Of a stretch of 64,000 nucleotides of DNA, positions 1 through 10,688 are shown piece by piece. Under the pieces are notes generated by a model. It was given only the letters and a program-made list of their open reading frames with translations, had not been told where the DNA came from and searched no databases. The position numbers and the translations under genes were made by a program. Origin of the DNA: Orthonyx spaldingii (lineage: Eukaryota; Chordata; Aves; Passeriformes; Orthonychidae); assembly GCA_013397795.1 (NCBI GenBank), contig VZTJ01005471.1, positions 257,653-321,652 on the forward strand. The letters are read 5' to 3'. Numbering within the stretch: position 1 is the stretch's first letter; every line of letters begins with the position of its first letter.

Positions 1-62
1 CCACCCCCGCCCCCCGCCGCCCTGCCCTGCGCTGCCCCAGCTCACCTTCCTAACCCCGCTCC
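1..62. other. C-rich/G-rich block at window edge, with a splice-donor-like site on the minus strand
   Basis: The first ~40 bases are almost all C and G with several CpGs, unlike the AT-leaning sequence that follows. On the minus strand they hold at least four G-runs with short loops, the pattern expected of a G-quadruplex. Just beside it, at about 44-50, the minus strand reads GGAAG followed by GTGAGC, a good 5' splice-site match. This could be the right edge of a CpG island or promoter lying mostly outside the window. That is inference: no exon or promoter can be confirmed from 62 bases. Confidence 0.4.
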
Positions 63-318
63 TTGTGCAATCCTTCCCTCGTTTCACATCCAGCTGCTCC
101 AGGATTTCACCTGTGACTCTCTGGCCATTAATTCCCATTTAATCTTTAATTCTCTTGGTTATTACTTAGCATCACTTACAGGTTTTTTTTCTGCACATGG
201 GCCCTTTATTTGGCTGGGGTTATGTGGAATAGATGGACTGTGCACTAAACTAAAGCACCTTCTTTTGTTAAGCCAAGCACACATTCATTTGAATTATGAA
301 CCCCCCCTTTTTTTGCAG

Positions 319-390
319 AGTATGAATTCTGGCTGTCCTCCCCTGGGTGGCTCCAGCAAGCAGAATTTATCCAGGCACGAATCAGGCCAG
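319..390 (+). other. Candidate 72-nt exon (speculative)
   Basis: A C7/T8 pyrimidine run ending in GCAG (301-318) makes a strong 3' splice site. Seventy-two bases later CCAG is followed by GTATGC, an acceptable 5' splice site. The interval is a multiple of three and open in two frames (one begins SMNSGCPPLGG). I recognise no protein, and no partner exon is evident. It could be a cassette exon, a non-coding exon or a chance pseudo-exon. Confidence 0.15.
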
Positions 391-3300
391 GTATGCTCCA
401 TCTCCTCAGCATGCTCAGTCTGCAGCCTGATACCAAATTCATCCTGAGCAGCTGTAATCCCATTGGCACTATTCAGCACATCCATCGATGTTCTGCTCAA
501 CAATGCAAAGGACAGGTTGCAAACTGACATGAATTCCTTTATAGAGCCGCACTTTTAGGACCTGCTAGATAATAATAATTCATATTAGCAATTTTCTCCA
601 CCTGCATATTAACAGATATGTGTTTGTCAGAGTCCTCCGGTTTCTTCTAAAGCATTTGGTGACTTGGAAAGAGCTGAAGCACCAGTGGGCTAATCAGGGA
701 AGACAAAGTTTTGTGTTTTCCTTCCTACTGCTGACATTCTATAAAAGTTTTTACTGGCTGTAATCTGTTTATCCTTGTAATAGGTGAAACCACACTGGGC
801 AACTCAACAAAGTCATGCTGTGACTGCCACTGTCAGGAACATTTTCATCCCTTCACAGATCAGAATAAAACATACTCTGCCCTGTAATATGAAGAGCAAC
901 TTGTTACACCTAAAGGTTTTGCATTTGAGTTGGCATCCAACAAATGAAGTGCAGACTGAGCAAACCATAGCCCATAAAGACGTAGAAAGGCAGGCCCCAG
1001 TTCTTTAGATATGTGCTTGGTTTTAGAAGCTAGAGAATTCTTTGGAGGATATAATCCTTTAGCTATAAAAATGCTAATAAATACTCAAGTCAAAGTGAGC
1101 AAAAACCTTGTTTTTTCTTACGAAGTTTGCTCAGTGTTGTCACAAGAGCAAATACCAAATAATTCATACAAGCGAAAATTGCATAAACCAAAATGTTCTT
1201 AATTTTCACTGTCCTTTACTGCTTTTCTCTGGTTTAAAGCAGCACGGCATTGTCAGAGCTAATACAATAAACAGTCAAACTCAAGGATGAAACATAGCCA
1301 AGACTTTAACTTCTTGTTTATAAAATAATTTTTAGAACATGTAAAAACATGCTTTTAAAGTAATTAAAGGTATATACTGAGCGTATTCAAGTTGGAAAAG
1401 TAAGTAACAATTTTAGTATATGTTTTCTCATTTCTTATCTACATGTTCAATTACAAACCTCCCAGTATTATTAAGCTTATGGGAATTGGCTAGGGATTCC
1501 AAACTCCACATGCTGGTTTGAAATTCTCCCTCTATGTTTTGTAGCTCAAAGGAGTATGAGGAAGCTGCATGGTTGTACATTATTAAATTCTAATGGAAAA
1601 AATACTCCCTTAAAATTCTTCACTGCTTTATTAAATGATCCAAAAAATGAGAGGTGGGGCTGGCATAACTGCCAGGTGGAATGATTGCCAGATACCTCCT
1701 ATTAGAAGACTACATTTTCAGTGGCTTAAAAAGTTTGCCAAACTTCAACTGTTTGGCTGAAAATGTCCCTCACCAGGTGTGTGCCTCGGGGATGACTTGT
1801 TTGAAAATCTTCAGCCCAACATCTTAGGCCTTTCTGAGAAGGAGTCTTTCAAAGATTGTTTGATCATGCTGCCAAATTACAGAAACCTCTTCTTTGAGAA
1901 CCTCCTGCTTGCCCATGTTTGGAGCAGGGGTTAGGATGGGAGTGGCCTGGTAAGGAGGTGGAATTTGCTGCTTCACTCTGGCCAGGCTGCTGAAGTGGGA
2001 AAGCCTCAGCTCCTGTACGCTGGCCAGGGGCTTGCTGAGGTTTCACAGAGAAAACCCCAAAGCCCTCACTTTCACAAACCATGCTGCTGGTGAGATGGAG
2101 ACAAACCTCCCTGCCCAACACCGGAGCTCTGTCATTCCGCCTGGGATGGTGGAACTGCCGGCCTGGGCACCACGAAACCACCATCCTCGGCTCTTAATGT
2201 TCCTCCCGTGGCATCCAGACAGCCTAGTGCAAGTTGCTTGATTTCAGTATGGAAGAACTGAAACTATTAAACCAGAATACAAGGAAAAGAAGGGAGAAGG
2301 CCATCGGTAAAGTGACGCAGACTGGCAGAGCAAGGGAGGCAGGCTGGGTGCAGAAGGTGGGAATAGACTCTGTCTGAACAGGGAAGATAAAACTATCTAC
2401 AAAAAGAAACTGGGCTTCTTGGCTGGGGAAACAAATAGGAGTAGGTAGAAATTAGACAGTGCTGAGAAGCCAGGGCTTTGTCAAGGGAATAGAGGGAATC
2501 ACCAACAACTGTGTTGTTTATGAAGATGCTTGAAATAGAAAATCATCTTCTTCTTGCCATCAGATGGCTTAAGTAGCACAGTGGGATGGTTCAGAATATT
2601 CCACTCCTGATGACTCATTTGGATCTTAGCAGACTGCTACAGGATAAAATCTCTGTTCATGCAATTTGCTATCAACCCCCTCCCCTAACCTGCAGAAAAC
2701 TACTTGCTCAAGCATGTGCACTGACACACAGACACATGCATACACGTGTCAAAACTGTATTGAAACAAGGGTTAATCTTGTTCAAAGAGGATTAAAGTGT
2801 ATAGAATAAAGTAGAGAAAAACAGGAATAAAATCTGCTGTACAGCAAGCAGCATTTCTTGTATACAGCCCTTGTTTGTATGGTACAATTCTCAATTGTAG
2901 GCCTTCCATCTTTTCTGCTGGGGCCCAGCTTCAGGAACTGGATGAAACAAAACAATGCCAATATTGGCAGCTACCCTATTTTGTATTCTCCTCACTAACA
3001 AGGTGCAGTTCCCTGTCTTATTTGCTGGATGCTTCTCAGACTACCCATCAGAACCTGAATTGCAAGGTTTTCCTATGGCACTATTTACCACTGTGGTCCT
3101 TGGGCGCTTCTCAGAGATCCTCTAATTCATATTCACAGAAATCCCACGAGCTAAAGCAGAGACACTACCAACATTTTAAGGGTAAGATTTTGGCACAAGC
3201 ACCCCCTCCATGCTGGGAGCCCAAAGTCCTGGTAAAGCACCACAGATACTGGCACTGTGTGCTGGAAGCACCTTTCCCCTGGATCCCACTGGCAGTGGCA

Positions 3301-3981
3301 AACCCTTGCCAGAGTTCACAACAAGGACCGTATGAGGAACCACCACTAACTGACTTATAATCTGAGTGTGTTAAAAACAAAAAGTAAAATACCTGCCCTA
3401 GTGGATTTCTGCCAAATACACACCCTTTGTTCTACACAAGGCACAGTTCTAAAGCAAGCACTACCAGGCACTAGGAGGTTAGGGAGCATTTCCCATTATC
3501 CCAGGTTAATAAAACTTGTTCTCTTAGTGTTACAGTGCTGGAACACAATATAAAACAAAATCAGTTTTTAAAACTATTTTCTATCCTTTAATATCTTTGT
3601 TTTAAGTAAATATTAAGATTGGGGAAGGCTTGAATAATAAATTTTGTACAGTTGGCAATTCCAGTAATGCCTTGGGGGGTGTAATGGGCTGCTGAGCATT
3701 GCTGGTTTGTGTCCAAGCAGATACAGCAGGCACTGGCCAAGATCCACAGCTCCTGTAACTGGTGACAGCTCAGAGTCCACATGGGCTCACTTCTGTGTGC
3801 TGAACTGAAGGCAAGGACTACCAAGTGACCATCGAAGTTACCTGCCAGGACAAAGTCAGGTTTTCTTTCCCTTTGGCATAAAAGGAAGACTGGGAGGCTG
3901 CAGGGAATGCACATTGCTTTCACACTGCCCGAGGCAGGAGGATCCAGGTCAGTACAGCAGGGAAGGCCACAGTGTACTTAC

Positions 3982-4094
3982 TGGCTGTCTGAGTTTGTGG
4001 TTGTTTTGGATTATTGTTCCAGTAAGACTGTGTTCAGCTTCTTCTGAATTTTCATCTTTGTTGAATATTTTCAGTGATTTGAAGGTGCCTAGAG
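3982..4094 (-). other. Candidate 113-nt coding exon (speculative)
   Basis: Read on the minus strand, GACTTTCAG gives a usable 3' splice site just above 4094, with an alternative AG six bases further in. AGCCA followed by GTAAGT at 3981-3976 is a strong 5' splice site. Between them, after two bases that complete a split codon, 37 codons are open and end exactly at the donor; the other two frames have stops. The peptide contains FKSLKIFNKDENSEEAE, a lysine/asparagine/glutamate-rich stretch that I cannot assign to a family. The neighbouring minus-strand frame at 3588-3923 does not join to it in a compatible phase. Confidence 0.2.
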
Positions 4095-4964
4095 CTGAAA
4101 GTCACAACTCAAAGAAACCTGTAATAATATGAATGCTTACAGTAACTTTTACAGGCACCTTTCAGACACCTCTGGAAGCAAACCTCTGAGTGGGATAAAT
4201 CCAGAAATCACGGGCAACGTGCCTTGTGCAGTTAAATGGGAGAGTATTTAGACAGAAAATCACTTTTCAAGGTGAATGAATTTGGCAAGAACTCACTGCA
4301 AAGAGATTGAACCAAGAATTCCTTTTTGCATAGCATGGGAGACCTTGAGCCTCAAAGGGCAGCTGAGTCTTTGGCAGAATGAGTGTCTACAGCAGCCTAA
4401 TGATGCCAACAGCAACCACCTTGCACTAAGTGTGGTCAGATGGCACCTTCCAGGAGGACACACGGGTATGTCTCAGTGAAGAGCAAACAGTTGCCTGAAT
4501 ATATGCTAGACACAAATTACTGAACTTCTGATGATATGGGCAAAATGTTGATAACATAATTTTCAACACAAAGACCAGCATCTTCTCAATGGAGTGGTGG
4601 TGGCCTTTTGGGGTGAAACGTTCCTAGCACACTGCTATAACCTGAAACCAGCCTCGCTCAGAGCAAGCTTGACTGAAGCTGAAGAAATGATTCCAGGAGA
4701 AAAACCGTTCAAATAGTCCAAACAAAATTTGTAAAGGACTCGAGTATTATTTTGAAGATATTCTTCTGATCTGGAAAAAGGAAAATTCAAATTCCTCTCT
4801 ACAAAGTATTTTTTTCATTCTTGCCTCAGCTCAGGACTTCTATATCCCCAGAAATACACTTATAAAAAACTGCTAAAATCACATTCTGGAATCCTAAATG
4901 ATCTATGTGGAAGAAATGTCCTAAATCAACTGGAACTGTTGGCTATGTGTGAGCATTTTCAATG

Positions 4965-4978
4965 AAAAAAAAAAAAAA
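4965..4978 (+). repeat. Poly-A run
   Basis: Fourteen consecutive A residues. There is no LINE or SINE body directly upstream, so it is a simple homopolymer rather than a recognisable retroposon tail. Confidence 0.9.
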
Positions 4979-6780
4979 GAACCTGAATGTGAAAGCAGCT
5001 CTTTCATTTTCCTACAGAATGTTGAATTACTTCTGATAAAACTTGCAATTTATAAAAATCTCTTTCCTTGGAGAAGGTATAACTCACCCCTCTGTACCCT
5101 CATAATTAGGGAAAAATGAACCTGTTAAGTGATTTAATGGTGAAAAAGGAGGGAAACTAAGACTTAAAGTTCCTATGTTCACAATGGACACTGTTAATTT
5201 TGAAAGGTGAAAAGGCAAGTGAAAAAAAAACAAACTTAGGAGATAGGAAAGTACTGGAGCTTCTTTCCAAATGTCATTCCCAACACTCAGCTGCAGGTAA
5301 TCCTCTGTATAAAAGTCACATTCTTCTTATCTAAACCTTGTAAGAGCAGTATTCACATATTCCAGAACAAGACATACACTCTTAGGAAGTAAGGCTGATA
5401 CCCAAGTAGAAAAATAATGGAAGAAGTGGGATAAAATCCCCAGACATTCCTCCGTTCAATGGATTGAAAAAGTAAAAATCAACCACGCCCAAATTTAAAC
5501 CAACCTAGCCAAGTGTTATTTCCTAGCTTTGTTTTCTTTTTGTCACAACATTGTTACTGAAACGTGGATTTTGGTTGATGAATTTACTTGCAGCACAGGA
5601 CTGTGTGACAAGCAATGTTTCTGCATTTTGTCGTGTGTCATTAGTTTCCTCCCCATAAACCACGCAAGCTGTCACTCAAAGATACCTTCCATGGGTTTTT
5701 TTTAGTCTCAGTAGATTAAATTTTGAATTATTTTAAAATAAAGAGTGAAAAATGAGCTGGAGAAATGAAATCAGGGTTAATTCAATTGCATTTTTAAGGG
5801 TATCCTGACATTTGAAAAAGTGGCCAAGCACATTCTGCCTGCTTGTTTTGATACAGATACATCTGTCAGGAATTCATGCACAAGCTTCTATGGGACTCCC
5901 AGGACTGTGTGTGCTGTAAAATAAATCTGTATTGGTCTGCTCCCAATCTAAATACACTTGTGACTAAAGCTCTCACATGCAGATAGAGATCTAGCAAATC
6001 AAAATATGTTTCCAGGAGCTGTAACTTATTGAATTTATATACAAAATCTAACAGGTGATGGAAAAAAAAATACATTAAAGATTACTTGAACTCCACCATT
6101 ATACATTCCTACCATTAGATCTTATTTTATTGAATGAGTCATGCCTTATTGGCTTTTCTAGATTTGCTTTTATATTTCTGCCTTGCCATTTTAAGATGTA
6201 TTATCTTTAATCCAAAAACTGCCATCCTACCTAAACCTACTTAGAATTTTCTATGATTAAATCTCATTGAATGAAGATTAGTGAGAATTATGGCTCTTTC
6301 ACGGCACAGTCTGAGGGCACACACCAACCATAGCTTGGCATTACCTAAAAATGCCTTGCCCACCTTTACATTTTATAATATCAAGATGTGGAGCTATAAA
6401 ATACAAGGGATTTTTTTTCTTATCCAAGAAAAAACAATGGAAGACACACTGATTTGTGTTCAGCTTGTTCTTCACAGCAGAAAGCCTCACAGTTTTCACA
6501 CATTCATGTGTTATTTGTACCATGTGCAGAATACAGGGCATGTCCCTTCTGTAAGAGATGCTGACAGGGACCCAGATCTCAGGGTGGGAGGGAGCTCAAA
6601 CCAGGACATGTTTGAACCACAGACCAGGTCCTCTGCAACTTGACTCCTTTGCAGGAAACTCTCCCATTTGGAGCCACCACAGATGGCTCAAAATCTGTCT
6701 GCACATGCAATTAGCAGAAAACGGACAGAAAATTGCCATTATTTGGGCAAGACCAAGGCAATTACTGAAAAAAGTACACT

Positions 6781-6836
6781 GAAGTACATTTTATATCCCA
6801 TATATATGAAGTATACATTTTATATCCCATACTCTC
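6781..6836 (+). repeat. Imperfect tandem duplication, two copies of ~27 bp
   Basis: Copy one (6781-6807) begins GAAGTACATTTTATATCCCA and copy two (6808-6836) begins GAAGTATACATTTTATATCC. They differ mainly by a two-base insertion. This is a local replication-slippage duplication in AT-rich DNA with no sign of function. Confidence 0.9.
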
Positions 6837-7969
6837 TGTGTGCTTCTGACAAAACCCCATTCCCCATTTAAAAACTCCTAGAAATTATTTCCTTGTTCAT
6901 TTAAGGAACCTGGAGCATACTGTGTGGTTTGAAGTTATCCGAATTCCTGAACTTCGAGGTGGCAGCAGTGGACTCTGACTTTGGGCCTGAATGTGTTGAG
7001 TGCTTAGCAAAGACAAGGACTTTGATTCTAACGCCTTTCAGGCACCAGCCTTTTTTACAAAATAAGTAAAAATCTTACATATTTGTATTATACCATCTCA
7101 AATCTTAGTTGAAGAAATAGCATTTAAAGGGTACTCCTCTGCAGAGTAGTTAACAAGTATTAATTAAAAAAACCCACAGTAACTTCATCACCTTATTGAC
7201 TAAATTAAACATTTTCCTTAAAAAAAATAAATAATAGTTTAATGTGAAATTCTCCCCAAAATTCTGAGTTAGTGGATGATTATTTCTAATGGAAAATCTC
7301 AGTATGCCTTTTCTGCAATGAAAACATTTAAAAGGTAAAATTCTTTAAAAAATGCTTTCTTACATACCAAGTCCAGATAATAAAAAAAAGGTCATCTTTT
7401 CATGCTCACCATACTGAGATCAGCATTTTGTAAATAGGAAAGTTTAAGATTAAAAAAATCCACGTGTGTGAGATTTGTTTAATAAAAGTACTCCAGTTAT
7501 TGGTCAGTTATTCAGTTACATCAGAGTACACGGTAAGCAAGTCCACATTCCTTTGAAAAAACAGCTTCTGTTTCTGAGGTATATTTTGTGGCAAAACAAT
7601 GTTAGTTGCACTATGAGTTGCTGATTTATTGAACCGTAAAGGAACCAGCCTCAGACACTACCTGAACTGCTTCCAGCCTGAACTGTGCAGGCTGCTGCTT
7701 TGACAGTATTTCAAAGTATGTTTAGCTGAGCAAGAGTATTTTCAACATTACAAGTGGGTGGAGTCACTTCTTCACTTGATCTGCACTTCCTGGGAGCTTC
7801 GGTACCAAGAAGCCCAAAGTTATACATGGGGGGAAAACAGGTATAAATAAACGTAAAATAAAAAAGTCACTAAAAAATTTTCCACCCCTCCAGCACCCTT
7901 CCTAGTAAAGGGCATGAGAGAACCTGATGTCATGAAAAGTGTGGGAGTTCTTTGGGAGTTTCAGGTCAC

Positions 7970-8024
7970 TTCTTCTTCCTCTTCTCTTTCCCCTTACCTT
8001 TCCCTTCCCCTCTCCCTTCCCCTC
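7970..8024 (+). repeat. Polypyrimidine tract (CT-rich low complexity)
   Basis: About 55 bases are almost purely C and T, made of repeated CTTCC/CCCTT units with a single interrupting A. The purine-rich minus strand may form triplex (H-DNA) under supercoiling. It also gives the minus strand an artificially open, K/G/E/R-rich frame (part of 7902-8237), which should not be read as protein evidence. Confidence 0.85.
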
Positions 8025-8384
8025 GCTGAGCTCACACCACTGCATAGGCTGTGTGCCATTTAGGATGTTTTCTTGCACCTGAAGTGACCTCGATGGCTCA
8101 AGCAGCACCTGAGGAATGGCTCCATCCCCTCTGCCAACTATTCCAGCACCAGGAGCAGTAGGTGAGAGAGGGGCTGGCCCGAGCTCTGCCCAGGAGCCCC
8201 CTGACAGAGCAGCCCACACATTCTGAGGACACCGCATTGACCACCTGCTTGCTGAGGCTCAGCAGGATACCCAGGGCTGCCAACAGGATACAGGGAAAAT
8301 GTGTGTCAGGATGTGAATGTCACAGGGCCCCAGATCTCCCCAGTCACAGACCTTACTCCTCAGGACTTGAGAGGACTCAGGATT

Positions 8385-8920
8385 TGTGCTGGTTTTGCCT
8401 GGGGTGGAGTTAAATTTCTTGCCAGTAGCTGGTAGGGGCTGTGTTTTGGATTTGTGCTGAACAGTGCTGATAACAGAGGGATGTTTTAGCTATTGCTGAG
8501 CAGGGCGTGCACAGAGCCAAGGCCTTTTCTGCTCCTCTCCCACCCCACCAGTGAAGGGCTGGGGGGCACACGGAGCTGGGAGGGCTCACATCCAGGACAG
8601 CTGACCCTGGGGGGAGAAGAAAGGGGGAGACATTTGGAGTGATGGCGTTTGTCTTCCCAAGTCAATGTGACCTGTGATGGAGCCCGGCTTTCCTGGGATG
8701 GCTGAGCACCTGCCTGTCCAAGGGAAGTGGGGAATGAACCCCTAGTTTTACTCTGCTTATGCACACACTTTTGCTTTCTCTATTAAGCTGTGTTTATCTC
8801 ATCCCATGAGTTTTCTCACTTTTTCTCACTTTTTTTCCCGATTCTCTCCTGTGTCCCACGGGCATGAGGGAGCGAGCAGCTGCGCAGGGCTGAGTTTCCA
8901 CCTGGGTTTAAACCATGACA
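8385..8920 (+). mobile_element. Solo LTR of an avian ERVL-like endogenous retrovirus
   Basis: The element runs from TGTGCTGG (8385) to AACCATGACA (8920), keeping the TG...CA ends, and is 536 bp long. Its blocks match, in order, an LTR family that I recall as common in bird genomes: a segment around 'ggatttgtgctgaaca', then 'aaggccttttctgctcct' near 8519, 'agtgatggcgtttgtctt' near 8638, and 'gagttttctcactttttc' near 8810. There is no internal gag, pol or env region and no second LTR, so it is a solo LTR left by recombination. The U3 part just before 8610 looks shortened, with no TATA-like motif, so its promoter is probably dead. The flanking pentamers (ggatt and gtttc) do not form a clean target-site duplication. 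Confidence 0.88.
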
Positions 8921-10578
8921 GTTTCTCACACAATGAAACCTTTGTTCAACTGCAGAGGGAGAGGCTACTAAAACAACAAAGCAGAATCTGTATGAAGCAA
9001 ACTACAGAAGAAGCTTCCCCACCCTTCTCTTTCCAGGTTTCAGAGGAGGTCCTTTGCTGGGCTGGTCTAAACACTGGTAACTCAACGAGGATCAGGCTGT
9101 TTCACCTCAGCCTGGCAGCTGAGCTGTGCAGGGACAAGGCTGGAGGCAAACACCACTCTGAGGACAGGTCTGATACAGTCTGGTTACCTTGCTGGAGGGA
9201 AGACAGTGTCTGGGCTCGAGCTGTCATTCAGTTTAACCATCTGGTATAGAAAAGCAGAGGATGTGGTTCAGGACTGCAAGCTCATACTTGTTTGTAAGTC
9301 ATCATTGGCCAATACCTAGTTCCAAGCTCCATGGTGAATATCTGAACACTTACACAGACATTGTGCAAAAGAAATGGACTTTTTAATGGAAAAATGGTTG
9401 TGTGTATCAACTGTGGGGTGAACATCCTCAGCTTGTCATGGCTTATAAACAAAAACCTGGCCAAGGCAGTGGTAAAGGTATGAAAGACTGCAAATTACAG
9501 TGCATTATTTCCAACTTCTAGTCACTTTTTAAAAATGGGTTTAGTTGTCATTAGTTATCTGTTATCTGGTCTCCAGAATTTACTACTGATACTTATTAGC
9601 ATTGCAGGAGTACTTGAGATCTCTTCTTAATTTCAGGGCACTGCTGTGGTACTGTGTACTTTGGAAAATGTACAGGGTTAATACAGATATTAATGAGGAG
9701 AAACAATCCAGGGCAAGGCTGGGAGCAAGAGCAGTGGTTTGGGGGATGCGTTGCATCTTTGGGGAAGAAGGAGAGGCTAAGAAATAAACAAACTAAAATG
9801 ATGCCTTTAAAAAAGCTTAGTAACTCCATGTGGAACTAAAGTAGTATCTCTGACTTCAGAGGTCCCTTTAATTCACGAGGTGATTTAGTGTCACCTGTTG
9901 TTATTTCAACCTTAAGGTATCCAAATATTGGTAAATATAAATAAAAATGGGGGAGGAAGGAGAACAGACTTATAAAAACCATGCAGCTAATCAAAGAGTG
10001 CTTCCTGAAAACAGAGATTTTCTTTTTAAAATGTAAGTCAAAACTAATCAGGAGACCATGATGTGTGGTACTTTCAGCACAGCTGGGCAAATAATGCCCT
10101 TTTATGTTGATTGTGTGAGGCTGATATTTGGAGCCATCACCATAACAGTTGCATTTGCCTGGGAAGATCAGGAACAATTAAAATGCTTCATTTGAAAGAA
10201 AACTCATACAATTCTTTATTTATTATTTAACTAATGGGAGGGGCTTTCACCTATAAATGTTCATCTATTATTTAGAAAGGAAAATGCAGTACGGTGTTTT
10301 TCTTCATACATCAGATGATTTTCTTATCTGCAAGGGCTGAATATTAACAGTTTATAAATGGACAAAAATAGCTTTTGAAAGGTACTGCAATATTTTTCAA
10401 GTGACAGAATGTCTGAAAAAAAACATATTATGCCTCAAACATCCCCTCCCCAAAATACAAGATTGTAAATAAATAGCATTATTTCACACAAGGAAGTTAT
10501 GATGTTGAACCTGCAAAGACCTCTGTTTTCTGCCTATAAATATGCTGTGTAGAAGCTCTGTCCTGGAGCTTTCCTCAC

Positions 10579-10688
10579 CTGCTCAGGCCCATGAAAGCCC
10601 TTGAGGCCTTGGCCAGAGTATTCTCAGCCAGAAGGATTAGACTGTCAGTGTAGAATGCCCTGCACTGACTATAATGTGATACAAAGCT
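10579..10688 (-). other. Candidate ~110-nt coding exon (speculative)
   Basis: On the minus strand GAGCAG followed by GTGAGG (10584-10573) is a near-consensus 5' splice site. Upstream, ACCTTTCCAG gives one possible 3' splice site (exon 10579-10688) and AGTCAGTGCAG another (exon 10579-10659, 81 nt). One frame is open through both versions and contains LILLAENTLAKASRAFMGL, which could form an amphipathic helix. I do not recognise a family. Other frames contain stops. Splice-site strength is the main support. Confidence 0.2.

Larger units (their letters stand above)
63..8384. other. Unique non-coding sequence, no gene recognised
   Basis: I see no recognisable gene or dispersed repeat here. It holds candidate exons at 319-390 (+) and 3982-4094 (-), a 161-codon open frame at 2875-3360 (+) with no recognisable features, a poly-A run at 4965-4978, an imperfect tandem duplication at 6781-6836 and a pyrimidine tract at 7970-8024. 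The rest is ordinary AT-leaning DNA, consistent with intron or intergenic space. Confidence 0.6.

Noticed and set aside
3588..3923. Minus-strand frame with a beta-propeller-like peptide (FVLAGNFDGHLVVLAF)
   Set aside because: Every available acceptor gives a phase that does not join the neighbouring candidate at 3982-4094. There is no good donor, and a single blade-like phrase is too little to call a WD-repeat exon.
8806..9249. 147-codon plus-strand frame
   Set aside because: It begins inside the solo LTR and reads out into unique DNA, so it is LTR read-through without protein features.
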